From positions 62,001 through 126,000 of the forward strand of contig JAACJP010000063.1 of the NCBI GenBank assembly GCA_013368375.1: a DNA stretch of 64,000 nucleotides, written 5' to 3'. Within the stretch, counting starts at the first letter, position 1; each line of letters opens with the position of its first letter. Positions 43,903 to 55,287 of this stretch are shown here, piece after piece. The DNA is from Tricholomella constricta. Its lineage: Eukaryota; Basidiomycota; Agaricomycetes; Agaricales; Lyophyllaceae. The position numbers and the translations under genes were made by a program. Below the pieces are notes generated by a model. That model was given only the letters and a program-made list of their open reading frames with translations, had not been told where the DNA came from and did no database searches.

Positions 43903-43977
43903 ACCCGCACCCACACCCACACCCACACCCACACCCACACCCACACCCACACCCACACCCACACCCACACCCACTTC
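43903..43977. repeat. CCCACA hexanucleotide repeat
   Basis: About 12 CCCACA units just downstream of the HECT ligase stop codon, probably in the 3' UTR. They are followed by a run of about 28 T (44006-44033). Confidence 0.85.
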
Positions 43978-44004
43978 TCCCCCAGCCACGTTCCATCCGT
44001 CGTT

Positions 44005-44033
<29 letters not shown>

Positions 44034-44037
<4 letters not shown>

Positions 44038-44574
44038 CCATTACCCGTCGGGGCATTCGTTGTTTTTTTGTCGTTAAGTTTCGTTGGTATCGGTTCTTAA
44101 AGATTCTCTTGTCTTGTAGTATACGCACCTCGATAGATAGGGATAGGTCGTGATCCAATCCAAGCACGATTTATGCGCCGTCTCTCTTGTGGTAGAAGCT
44201 GGGGCCGGTTTCCTGTGTTCCTCGTCGCGGACTGAAAGAAACACAACAGACCACTCGCGAGAACGTTGTATCATGCATGCGTTATGGCTTCGACAGTTAA
44301 TTGCCTGCATTTCTATGCTACTACAATCATTATGGTTTTTGATGTCCTCTACACGAAACGTGTCCATGGAGCCCGGGAGAGTGCACTTGCAAGTTATAAG
44401 CGAGAAAGAAAAAACGTCGATCCTGGTTGGTGCCTAGTGTCTAGTGTCTAGTGTCTAATCTAGGCCTGCGAGGGGGAATATGCAAGGGAAGCAGCGGGGA
44501 TCTAGACCCTAGGTTGTGGGAGATGGGATCAGTCGGATATCCGAAGAAATGCTGCGTCGGGATGGGTGTGTGAC
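44034..44574. other. Intergenic between convergent genes
   Basis: Region between the HECT ligase (plus) and the RidA-like gene (minus). Contains TAGTGTCTAGTGTCTAGTGT near 44437. No gene seen. Confidence 0.5.
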
Positions 44575-45230
44575 CTACCTGGCGGTCATGTCGAGCTCGA
44601 TGAGCACCCCCCCGCCCAAGGGAATGTCGGCCACCGCGACTGCAGAACGCGCGGGTCGGTGTGTGCCGAAGAAGTCGGCATAGATCTCGTTGACGCGTCC
44701 GTAGTCGGTGATATTTTTGAGCTACAGCTAGTGTCGAAAAAAAAACCCAGCCGTGGCACACACACACAAGGTCAGGGGCGCGCGCTCATCATCATCGTTT
44801 TGGTTGGGAAAAAAATAATTCTCACGTTGACTTTGACGACTTTGCCCAGGTGCGAACCCGCAGCTTCGATCACGGTCTTGCAGCTTTCGAGCACGGCGCG
44901 GGTTTGGCTGTCGATGTCTGTGCCCACGATGTCGCCAGTGTGGGGGGCGAGTGGGAGGAAGCCGGAGACATAGATGTGGTCTCCGGAAACGGCGGCCTGG
45001 GAGATGGGGCTGCCGGGGATCGCAGCGTCTGTGAAAATTAATCAATGGCAGTAGTCGTAGTCTGGAATACTTTATGCTGGACACACACACATACCTTCGG
45101 TACGGATGAGTTTGACGCTGGGATCGGTTGACACGCGTTCTGCGCAGGTGTTCGCTGCTGTTGGCTTCATTGATGCTGGCGCAGCAAGGAGAAGAACCGT
45201 GGTGGCGAAGGCGAAAAGGGAGAAGCGCAT
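44575..45230 (-). CDS. RidA/YjgF-family protein with signal peptide
   Basis: RidA-family enzymes hydrolyse reactive enamine/imine intermediates; some members have other roles. Three exons join in frame (45230-45095, 45028-44826, 44721-44575), giving 161 residues. The N-terminus MRFSLFAFATTVLLLAAPA is a good secretion signal, which is unusual for this mostly cytosolic or mitochondrial family. The core is recognisable: SPISQAAVSGDHIYVSGFLP, GTDIDSQTRAVLESCKTVI, GSHLGKVVKVN, NITDYGRVNEIYADFFG and HRPARSAVAVADIPLGGGVLIE. The Arg in PARSAV is the conserved active-site residue. The stop codon TAG overlaps a potential GTAGGT donor, so a further exon is possible but not needed. Confidence 0.85.
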
Positions 45231-45393
45231 TTTGATTATGAGGGAGAAGCCGGGTGAGAAGACAATTGTGAAGGTGAAGGACGATATGTTCTACAAGGGC
45301 GATGTGTTCGACCCTATGTATCTTGATGTTTGAGTACAAATTGATTGCACCAATATATTGGTGGTTGTACATTGGACAAAGAAATATATAGAT

Positions 45394-47236
45394 CTAATTC
45401 GGGCCTGCCTGCCTTGTGTTCATATCAACAACCTCATCTGCATCACGACCCCTGCGCCTGATATTGTACTCCTCCAACATTTTCCTGGCCAAAATGTCGG
45501 AAGAAGGATGATCAGTAGAAGGTACTTGGAACACAATGCCATCGGTGGTAGGGCAATCAATCAATGGGCTATCCAACCCCATCTGGATAGCTTGCCAGAG
45601 ACTTCTGTGCAAGTGATCGAGGTTGGACTGCAAGGCACGATGTCCTTCATCGTAATCACTCTTGATAAATTCTAGCAATTTGGTGGAAGACAACACACAG
45701 TTGCCCATGTTGTACTCTCGCGCCTCCACAGCTGTCAATAGCAAAGTGTCAGAGGTGCAGCAAACAAAGACCACTGATTGCACTAACCACGACCATGCCT
45801 TTGCTCCCACAGGGCAATATCCTTCCAGGTATCAACCTGACCTTGTAAGTTCCCCCCAAGCTCCTCCAGACCCTTGCAGCGTGATTGTACTAAGGCCAAC
45901 TGCTCCTCCAGATCCTTGCAGTGTGAAGCCAACTGTTCACATTGGTCGTGGTGGTGTGATTGGGCCATGGCCAACTTCTTCTTCAAGACAGAATATGCAT
46001 CATTCTGGCGCACCATGCGAGCTGCAAGGTTGCTATAATTTTCAATGAGGCGGTCTGTCTGCGCATCAGGGGTTTGATCGATAGGATGGGAAGCTGAGAT
46101 GGGAGACATTGGAGGACTGGACCTCGGAAGCACAGGATAAAATTCCGGCGGGGTGGGTGGAGATGACATACGGATTGTTGGGGAGAAGGGAGCATCGGCC
46201 CTGGAAACCAGATAAGTAGGTTCCACTTCCAAAAGAGAAAGCGCGAGCGGTGCAGAACTGTGACATCTTGGGGCAGCACGAGAGGGGGAGGGTGAAGCGA
46301 TGATGGGTGAGGGAGGAGGCTGAGGAAGAGGGTGAGGCCGCCGAGGCGGAATATGGGCAACAGGATAAAATAGTCGCATTCTGGGAACATGGAAGGTTGA
46401 ACATCCTCTAAGGTCTCTGAAGGCGGGGCGGTCACTCCGAATGGTAGGAACCTGTGTAAACCTCAATATCAGCATTGACAGTATATACCTCAGGGGTCTG
46501 TACCTTCGCGATGCCTTTGCCGCTGCGCTGCCTCGGCTTCACCCCTTGCTCATCTACTTCATCGTTGTCTTCCTCTTCGTCTTTTTCCATATCTATGTCG
46601 TCCTCCTCCTTGTCTAAATCGTCCTCGATGACGTGCAAGGCGCTGTGGTTGAAGACGGGACCCCCGAGATGCGAGCTGATATGTTTCCAAGACACAACTC
46701 GCCCAGATGCATAATTCAAGCCCCATTTCTCCTTGATCCGCGCACGTGTCCAGGCCGACGGAATCCCAAACAGCTGCTCGAGGCGATACGCAGCGTAGTC
46801 ATAGGACAAGGAGCAGTGCACGCGGCGAGCCCGACACCGCGTACACGGGAGGAAAGTCGAGCGGACGGTCTTGACAAAAGTGCACGCTTCTCTTCGCTGA
46901 GCGCAACACACACACTGGGAGGGAATGTGAGCACGGAGCATATGAGTTAATATGTTGTGAACGCACCGGTCCGTTTGCCATACACCATTTATAAGAGACC
47001 TTGTCTTTTTGGCCCGCCCACAAGGCCTCACCGAAATTGTCCTCCGAAATCCTCGAGATCCAAGTCAATTTCGCACGAGCTGGAGCTGAGATGGGGTCGG
47101 CAAGAGGCTCCAGGTAATGCGGAGGTGTGGTAGGGCGGGGTCTACGGATAGCAGAGGACGCGATCGTGATCGGCAGCGCAACTTCACCGCTTACAGCCTG
47201 GGGATGCGGCGGCGCAGAAGAATCAAATGATGGCAT
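45394..47236 (-). CDS. Cysteine-cluster/coiled-coil protein (Zn2Cys6-like, reversed halves)
   Basis: Four exons join in frame with introns of about 52, 37 and 57 bases, giving about 565 residues. The start is ATG (MPSFDSSAPPHPQAV). Exon 1 ends at WCMANGP. Exon 2 begins with six cysteines spaced C-x2-C-x6-C-x12-C-x2-C-x6-C (CVCCAQRREAC and CTRCRARRVHC). That is the spacing of fungal Zn2Cys6 clusters, but the Arg-rich half (CxRCRxRRxxC) comes second instead of first. An acidic stretch follows (EEDDIDMEKDEEEDNDE). A Pro/Ser-rich region comes next, then a coiled coil (near 45860-45990) and a C-terminal exon ending RRGRDADEVVDMNTR. Such genes are common in Agaricomycetes and often repeated. The function is unknown; DNA binding is an inference. 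Confidence 0.6.
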
Positions 47237-47739
47237 CTTGGCGGCCTTGGAGCGCGCCTGCTGCAGGAATCTTGTGCTATGGAATCTCCTTCAGCCTCCT
47301 GTGCCAGCGCGCACTCGTTATGAGTCTGCGGAAAAGGCCAGGAGGTTGGTGACGCGAAGCAAATTCTAGGATGTGTACTTTGCTTTGACAGTGTCAATGG
47401 ACCAACGAGAACAAACAAGTACCCACATGGTCGGGAGCGCCACCTGTATTACAGAATTTGTTGAACAACCCAACTGCAGGAGGGGGGACAATATCAATTG
47501 ACTCGTCCACTATTTTGAGGTTGTAGCCTTGTCGCAGGCAAAACCAAGGCAGTCAGCATTGTCGTAAGTATACATACATACGTATATTTTGCCCACCCCG
47601 TACACAATCAAGCTTGATCAAATAAATTACCACATCTATCTACACTTCCTCACTTCCATCCTGCATACATATAGCCGTAGTCGTAGTATAATACCCCCCC
47701 GCGATCCCAATCCCACTCCAAGTCCTAATTCCCGTATCC
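47237..47739. other. Intergenic
   Basis: Upstream region of the cysteine-cluster gene. No convincing exon. Confidence 0.4.
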
Positions 47740-49020
47740 GTATACGTGTCGCATCCGCGCGCCTCCCTTGACCCTCACATACTGCACGCGGTATACACTG
47801 GCTGGATCCACCCACCCACGTTGATGCACGCCGAGCCCACGAGGGGGACCAAGAGAGGGGCGGCCCGCACCACCACCACCAAGATCATCGGACCACGACC
47901 CGCTCCTCAAACCTCGCAAACACAATCGCAGAAAAACACCTCCCGGGGTTTCAGCACATTCTACACACACACACCCAGGGCCACACGTCAGCAGGTTTTA
48001 GGGTTTAGAGTTTAAGAAAGAAAGACGCACCTCAACAAGCACACAAGGTACCCCAACCCCAACCTCCCGCGTCCACTCCGCCAGCGCCGGTAACATCCCC
48101 GCTAAACGCGTGCCCGTTCCCTTTCCGCCGTCTCGCCATCGCCATCCCCGCCCGCCTCGCCGTCGGGAGCAGGCGCAGGGGCTTGAACACGCCCCCTTCG
48201 AGAGGCCCGCAAACAGCGTCTCCGCCTCGCGATCGAGACACACCTTGAGCGCGCGCGCAAAGGGGAGGCGAGGACCGTGCGCCGGCTCATGTGCGTGTGT
48301 GGGTTAGGAGCTTCGGTGGGAGGTGCGTCGTTGGAGTGGCGGAGGTGCTGGGAGTGGGAGTAAGAGTGGGAGAGGTGAGAAACGATTCCGAGGCGGGGAC
48401 TGAGACGGAGAGGAGCTCGTCCTCGAACTTGAGCAGGTCGTATGTCGCGGGGAGGTGGACCGGGAGGGACGGGAGGGATGGGAACCGCCTTGTGTGAGGA
48501 CGTGCTGGACCGTTTCAAGTGTGTCGGGAAGGAGGGGCGAGAGGAAGCTGTGGTATACATATCAGTAATTGTACTGCAAACCTTCAGTAGAAGAGAGAAC
48601 ACCCACTTGATCCGCCGTTCCGTGCCCTCAATCGTCACTTCATGCTCGACCCGCCTCCGAAGGTCCGCAACGAGTCGGCAGAAGTCGACCAGCGTAGGCT
48701 TGTCCTTCAACGAGACCCTTCAATCGAAACAGAGTCAGACGTGGCCCAGGGCCACATACCCGTCGAACACCTCAACACCACGCTGCGCCCGTTAGCGCAC
48801 CTCCTTCCACCCGACATGCAAGATCCACCAACTGATGGTCAAAACCCGGCTCTCCGCCTCCTCACTGATATTGTGTTCCGCTTCCGCGCCCTAATGCTCA
48901 CCGAGGAGCGCGGCCGCGTCGACTGCGAGCATGTCCTCCAGGCAGCGCCCGGACGCAGAGGAGAGGGGCCACATCGAGATCTTTTGTTAAAATCGTATCG
49001 TACGTTTGATGCCATCGAGT
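47740..49020 (-). CDS. Uncharacterised multi-exon gene (limits uncertain)
   Basis: Minus-strand exon-like pieces include LEDMLAVDAAALL near 48930, a micro-exon RGVEVFDG near 48775, and VSLKDKPTLVDFCRLVADL through TIEGTERRIK near 48715-48605. After a GTGGGT-type intron come FLSPLLPDTLETVQHVL near 48540 and LPATYDLLKFEDELLSVSV near 48450-48395. Branch-site-like words (GCTAAC, CTGACT) sit in the inferred introns. The charged, helical sequence looks like genuine protein. The start and end are not resolved, and I do not recognise the family. Confidence 0.4.
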
Positions 49021-49442
49021 CGTAGCAAAGGAGGAATGTCTCTTGAGGTCGTCTACAGCACAAAGGCCGCGTTCAACGGCGTGCGGGTGACAGCATAGCT
49101 GCCACCTAATATGACATATCGATGACCGTGCCGCTGCCGCACCACGATGACACGTTAGTGGAATGCAATTGACATGAAGGAGCAGCTCGGCGTGGAACCA
49201 CATACAAGCGTCGTGCGAGGATCGGGACGAAAGTCACTCTTTACTCCGGTACTTGGCAGACGCGGCCGGGATCAAGCAATTTACGACGTCGGGGTAGCGC
49301 TCGTCGCATCACGACTCCCCAATCCAGGCTCGTCGGCGAAGGAGATCCTGCCCCTTAAAGGCGTGGAAGCAAGTGGCATTCGAGTTCCAGCCTTTATTTT
49401 GTCAGTTAGCGCACACACATATCTTGCTGCGGTCAATCATAC

Positions 49443-49934
49443 ATGAATAGGCAAATACGTCTCATTTCTATTTTGCGTTATCAAGCTTCAGATCAGAAAA
49501 ACTTCATCGTCAGTTTATCGTTTACTCAGGCCGGATATAAGGTTACTTACCAGACACGTCAAGCAACGCAGATCCAACATACATCAGCTAAGTCATCTCA
49601 AAAAAAAATATGTCCTCCACAAAAAAGCCGCGGCCATCTGATGGACGACGACGTAAGAGGCTTTGAACAGATAATGAAGCTCCGCAAAGTCATGGTCGAA
49701 GAAGCGGCGGCCAGTTACGAGAAAGGTGCAGCGTCAGCACCGCCGAGCAAAGTACAAGAACATGCCAGGACATCCACACACACAAGTGATCGTACGAGAA
49801 AAGTGGAGCCAGTATACGGACGCAAGCGAGGCGAATTGTACCCATTCGAAGTTGTAAGTGCTGTCGATGAGCCGAAGAGGGATCACAAAAGGAGAACGCA
49901 GGGGCGAATGCTGAACAAGGAAAGACGCCAATAA
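49443..49934 (+). CDS. Hypothetical protein, 163 residues
   Basis: Single-exon frame with ATG start and a basic, charged second half (RRTQGRMLNKERRQ at the end). No known motif. It could also start at a different ATG (49611, another frame) with an intron. Weak call. Confidence 0.25.
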   Translation: MNRQIRLISILRYQASDQKNFIVSLSFTQAGYKVTYQTRQATQIQHTSAKSSQKKICPPQKSRGHLMDDDVRGFEQIMKLRKVMVEEAAASYEKGAASAPPSKVQEHARTSTHTSDRTRKVEPVYGRKRGELYPFEVVSAVDEPKRDHKRRTQGRMLNKERRQ

Positions 49935-52900
49935 CCGATGAAGTACTTCCACAATTTCGAGTGATAGTCTGCAGAGATACTGAGTAAGCTGCGTCCGTCT
50001 AGGTCGCGGAAGAGTCACGCACGATATAATCGTCCGGTAGAATTATAAAGCCAGTTTCATTTGGCTGTCACCAGTCCTCCCTCGAAGGGAACCCTGACAG
50101 AAAGACCAGCGGATTTCAGAATGTAGACAGCAAAAGCCTTGATAAATAAGCGCACGGAACGAATCGCCAAACGGATGTAACGAGGCGAGTCGGGAACAAG
50201 GAACAAGGGGGCTCGTTTGTTCAACGCACATGTTAATGTACCTGGTCAACGAGGGCAGGATTCCTTGCTAACAATACTTGTACTTCCACAGAAAGGGATA
50301 TAGAGGTGCAGGCAAGCAGACTTCGCCGCTCAGGCAGAAAAGAAAAGGAGTTATAGAAGCCCGCTAAATTGGTCGCATACCTAGCGGTCACTGCCAGAGG
50401 TGAAGTGGACAGATGGACAGTCGACTTCGAGGCTTGATTTGTCTTTGGCGAGGGTCGGTAGAATCGTTTCGTCCGGAGCTGAGGACATGGGAGCGAGAGG
50501 GAGAAATCGGCACGTCTAATTTTTGCACGCCAACGCACAACGCACGTGGTCGACGCGGCCGCGTTGTTCCGGCCTTGGCAGTGTCTCTTTTCCAGGTCAT
50601 CGAATGCTACCACGACTGTATCTACGCTACTTGTACGGCTCTTAAGTCTCTTACACGTTGACCCCTTTATCTTTTTCAGACCTGTGAAAATTCCAATTCG
50701 TTAGAAAAAATCTTAGACGAACACGTTTCGAGAAACATGAAACCTATTCACTCAAAGATTATGTCGATTCCATTTCATACGCTCAGGGGATATAAGCCGC
50801 CGCGCCCACGAACCGGACAGGGCTGTGTATTCCGTAGAGTCGACTGCATTCACTAAGCCAATTGTCGTCAACGTTCTTGATGTACGGCTGTCGGCGCAGC
50901 GAGAGAAAAATCAAACTCAGGTAAGGATGAGGTACTGCTAGATTCGAGCTGGCTGCCTTTTCAGCACAGCCGCGTCTGCTCCTCCATGCTGTCTCCGGTG
51001 GCCTAGGACATAGAGATGGTGATCATGGCCGCGATAATCTAGATGGAATGTTCGCATCCATCGTGGTATCAATCGGCCAGCCATTGTTGCAAATCAAGGA
51101 TCATGTACCTACCTTGATTTGAATCGTACGAAGAAAGAAATGGGCCATGACAGACTTGGCACCGATGGGCGCAGCAAAGAGCAGGGCAAAATAAGGTGCA
51201 GAAAGGCATAGTGAGGATGATGACAAGCCTCAGAGAGTTTTTCAATAACCCAGTGTGGAAATTGCAGCATCGACCTGTAAGGCGTCGCACGGCATCTTGG
51301 AATCGGCGTTCCAATAAGATACGTCCGACAAATTCCACCAGGGAAGAGGCCATCAGCGCAAATGTTGGAAGAACTTACGAAGTTTGGAGTTTATGGCAAG
51401 GCAGTGTGTGTTAGTTCGGAGTATCGTGCTCCCGACAAGCTGCAAGGGCGAGGAGTAATTTGAAGGGAAGGCCTCATTCACGGTGAATGAGCATATCCAT
51501 ACGATGGAGCATGTGTATCCAGTGTGTAAAAAGCTGCGCAGTGCGTCTACCATTTTTTCCGGACCAGGACGAATTGAAGTCGTACCTCATTTCCCTTCAA
51601 AAGGCTGGACGACGCCACGACACCTGCCGAGGCTGCTGATTGGTCGTGGACGCTCTCTGTGAAAAATGACGATTTTTCGCTCTGAGCAGTGGGTGGATGC
51701 CAAGTTTTAGAGATCTGATTAAGTATTCACGTAGGTAGAACATGGAAGAGGCAGTAATTGATAATTACAGTCTGCTGGAACAATACTCAGGTACTGTTCC
51801 AAGGAGCCATGGCTGGTATGCCGAAATGGTCACAACGCCTCATCCTTGAAATCACCAGCCCGTTATGTCCGTGCCGTCTAAAGATGTGACGATATGGGGA
51901 TGTAGGGAGAACATTATGAGCGTGAGGGATAGACCTTGCCGGCGACGATGTGGATGTACTGCACCCCAAACTGCGATCCGCGTAACTTGGGTGACATAAG
52001 CGACATCGGCGACCCAAGTTGACCTAATCACTGGACTCACTAAGTATAGAAGCAGACGGGGGGAAAGAGATGGGGACGTACACATGTGCTGAAGAAGATT
52101 GAAGGAGCTTGTGCCTAATATAAACCCAGTAATAGTCGGCCGCATCAAGAAACGAAGGTCAAGGGATCTGGAGTATGAATCCGCCGATTGTTCAACGTCT
52201 AAGTTAGTATATTACTGCGGCCCCAGGTACTTTTGAGAAACAAGCGCCATTCCAGCAAGGTATTGGGCCGAGAGATGTGGCTGCTCGTGGAGGCTCGTGG
52301 TCGTCGGAAGGAAAATGGATCACATCCCGTGTCTGTGACATATCGCGTCAACCCGTGGACGCGTAACGTGACAGCTCCTGTGCCTGCTTCCTTAACTGAA
52401 GCGTACACTCTGCTAATCAGAGATAAGAGAAACCTCGAAAAAATGTACTGTGTCTCATCCTGCGGCTCTCCATCAAACACCTGGATTTGCCTGTCACGCA
52501 ATTACTGCTTTTACACCAACAGTACCGCGCCCAGTTGCAAGAGGAGGCGGGCGATGAGGTGGTGAAAATGGGAGCTCAGGACATATTAAGGGAGCGTTCT
52601 GGTCCAGGCTGTGTTAAAAGGCAGTAGCATGCGAGCCTATGCTTCTCGAAACGCCAGCTAGAAGAGTGGGACCATGGGGAGATAACTGTACATTAACTTT
52701 GTGTGCGTCTAGGTTAGCGGTTTCAGTTAAATGATTGTTTTGTCGTTGATATTTTGCTCCGCGCGTGTGGGAAATGGCGGTGTTGGTAGAGACGGGGAAT
52801 CGGGCGTGGAGGGCACGGAGAAGGTCTAATGTCTTGTTCCTGCCCTCGGCTCGACCTGCCTACTCTAGCACCGCCCCCGGACGCGCCCGCGATCCATTAA

Positions 52901-55287
52901 CTTCACTGTATCCGATCTACCGTAATTGTACCTGGCGTACGACCCTGACTGGTCCCATCGTACGTCTGCATTGGTGTATTGCTTCTGCCCCGATAGAGCC
53001 GTATCCTGTCATAGCATCTACACATCTTGCTCATTTAAATACTGGCCATCTACACTGATGCTCGTTATAATTGGAAAATATCAATGATGCATCTGTCACG
53101 AGGAAGGGCATAATCACATAGCGGAAACCGATGGGCCAAATAGTTCTTGTACATTGACATCGTCTAAAACATAGAAAAACGCAACTCCCAAATCCAAAGC
53201 AACGAGGAACCTCACGCACGACTATCCATCACCATCTACATCAAGGTACACTTCCGACCGCCCTGTGCGCGGTTCATGCTTCTGGGCTTCCGGCTCCCAG
53301 CTGCACCTTCTCAACATCTGGATCGATGCGCTCTGAAGGCAACCGTTTCTGCACGCTTATAAGTTCTTGCGCTTACCTCGGCGAATTACCTCCAGAAGTA
53401 CACGAGACCACGGTATGACCATGTTAGGGATATGTGCACAACGCTTGCTGCAGAGCTCAGAACTTCCAAAAAGATGGAGATGGAACAGGTAAGTGGAAAA
53501 TGCACAACAGTGGCTGTGATCTGGCGAGCACGTCCCATCGGTGGGTGAAGGAGGGGCTATTTCTGCTTCTCACCGTTCACGCAGCAGCTCTTTCTCGCAT
53601 TTGGAACGAACTCGCAGCTCTGAATTTGCGTGCCCTAAGTTCTAATCTGCCCGTCCGCCAAAGATGCATCGTGCAATTGCTCGTAGGTTCTGCTTAGGAA
53701 AGCGAAAGGCAGGGCCACTTATTTACACCCCGTCGGAGTGTCCCATGTTTTCGCCCCTGCGTTTCAACTTGGGCGTTATCTGTCTATTCTGCGCATGCTC
53801 GGGCGTCCGTCGACCACAAGCGCGGGCCAACTTGGGGATATACGACGTGACCATCACGCTCGCCGGCCACTGTGCTTTTCAAGCGCTACTTGCTGCGTTC
53901 CCCACGAACAGGTGCGCGCCGATCTGTCAATGTCATTTCAACATCGTATCGTGACTAAACTGAGATTGCGTATTACTTATAAATAGATGGTGATAGGCTC
54001 ACCCTGTGGAGATGTTGAAAATTGAGAGAACGAAGACTACATTATATAGAGTTAGTAGAGTCTGCGCGTCAAACATCACCGGCCGGGCGATCGAGGCATT
54101 CAAATAATTGACGGCGCCGTGGAGCAGGGAAACAACACGATCCGAGCTACAATCCGATAACTCCAGTCGTTCAAATGCATGGCGCAAAATTCCAGGTATT
54201 AGACGACTGTGCTAGGGGAAAAAGGTTTGGGTAGGGGCCCGCTCAGACTGCGTTGGTCACACGTCGTGGCGGCCCAGATACACATATCGCGCATCGTCAC
54301 AACGGTGACAGCGTCTCCTGGCAGTACTCAGACTGTTATGTAGGCAAAGCGGATCTGCGGTGCGATGGTTCCGACCAGAGCGCGCACGTCCGCTGGTACG
54401 CAAATAGACCTGCATCATTACTCACCTAATGCACCGGCTCCAAAGTCTACCTCTCTCCGTGTGCCTATGTTATGTGGTTCTGAATACTTGCAGTCCGATC
54501 ATGAGCGCAGGAAGCAGTTTCGTGCGTGGTTTAGCATTCCGAGCAATCAAACCTCAAGGCCTCAAGCCTCGTCATAGCTGATGTCGCGACGGATCCGGGT
54601 TCTGAATGATGTTAAGAGGATTTTGAAGGTGCAATGAGCGAGCAAAGGCAACTGGTGCGTACGTGCATTGCCTTTGAGCGAGCCTGGTGCGAGCGATGGA
54701 GGGCATGAGGAGGAATTTATGCGGTTTTTCACACGGTCCGTGTTCTGTTCGCGACAGGATGTGTGGTATCCAACTTGAGGACTTGCACTGTGCCCTACAA
54801 CCCAAATTCGACTCTAACTTCTCCATTGGTTCGGAAAAGGATTCAAGAGCATGCCTACCTGTTGCAAATACATCCCAAGGACTTACCTTCTCCTTTCGTC
54901 TCTCGGTCACGTCCAAATTTCGTCCTTGAATTTTTAATCTGCTCCTGCTCCTGCCATTCGGAGCGCTTCGACAGGCTATTTTGGCGACCACGGTTCTGCG
55001 CGTGCACAGCCTTTACTCGATCCCCACTCATCATTAGCGCTTTGTGTCCTCTTGTAAAGGTATCTAGCCTTTTGATTACCACTACCGGTCGCGATCTCGA
55101 TACATCATTACAGCAATCAGCGCCTTGAATCAAGAACCGTGTAAGTGTGCCGGAGGACTGCGGAAGGCATCTCTATTTTTTGGCGGATGTTCTTGGAGAC
55201 CGGAATATCCTACTTACTTAAAGGGAGCGGCATGGATAGGCAAGCTCTTCACCCCCCCTTTCCTCCTCCCTGAGCTCGCTTCCTAAC
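49935..55287. other. Gene-poor stretch, probably decayed
   Basis: About 5.3 kb with only short, poorly supported frames on both strands (for example 52233-52565 plus, 54763-55128 plus). A segment near 52480-52600 has a protein-like run (LDLPVTQLLLLHQQYRAQL), and one near 53760-53900 reads ambiguously in three frames. No family recognised. Confidence 0.4.

Noticed and set aside
43841..44035. TPTPTP and HPHPHP frames after the HECT ligase
   Set aside because: Direct translation of the CCCACA hexanucleotide repeat and poly-T run in the 3' flank.
46799..47236. Unspliced 145-codon frame continuing past WCMANGP
   Set aside because: A 52-base GT-AG intron with a TTAAC branch-like word joins the conserved cysteine exon in phase, giving a much longer coherent protein.
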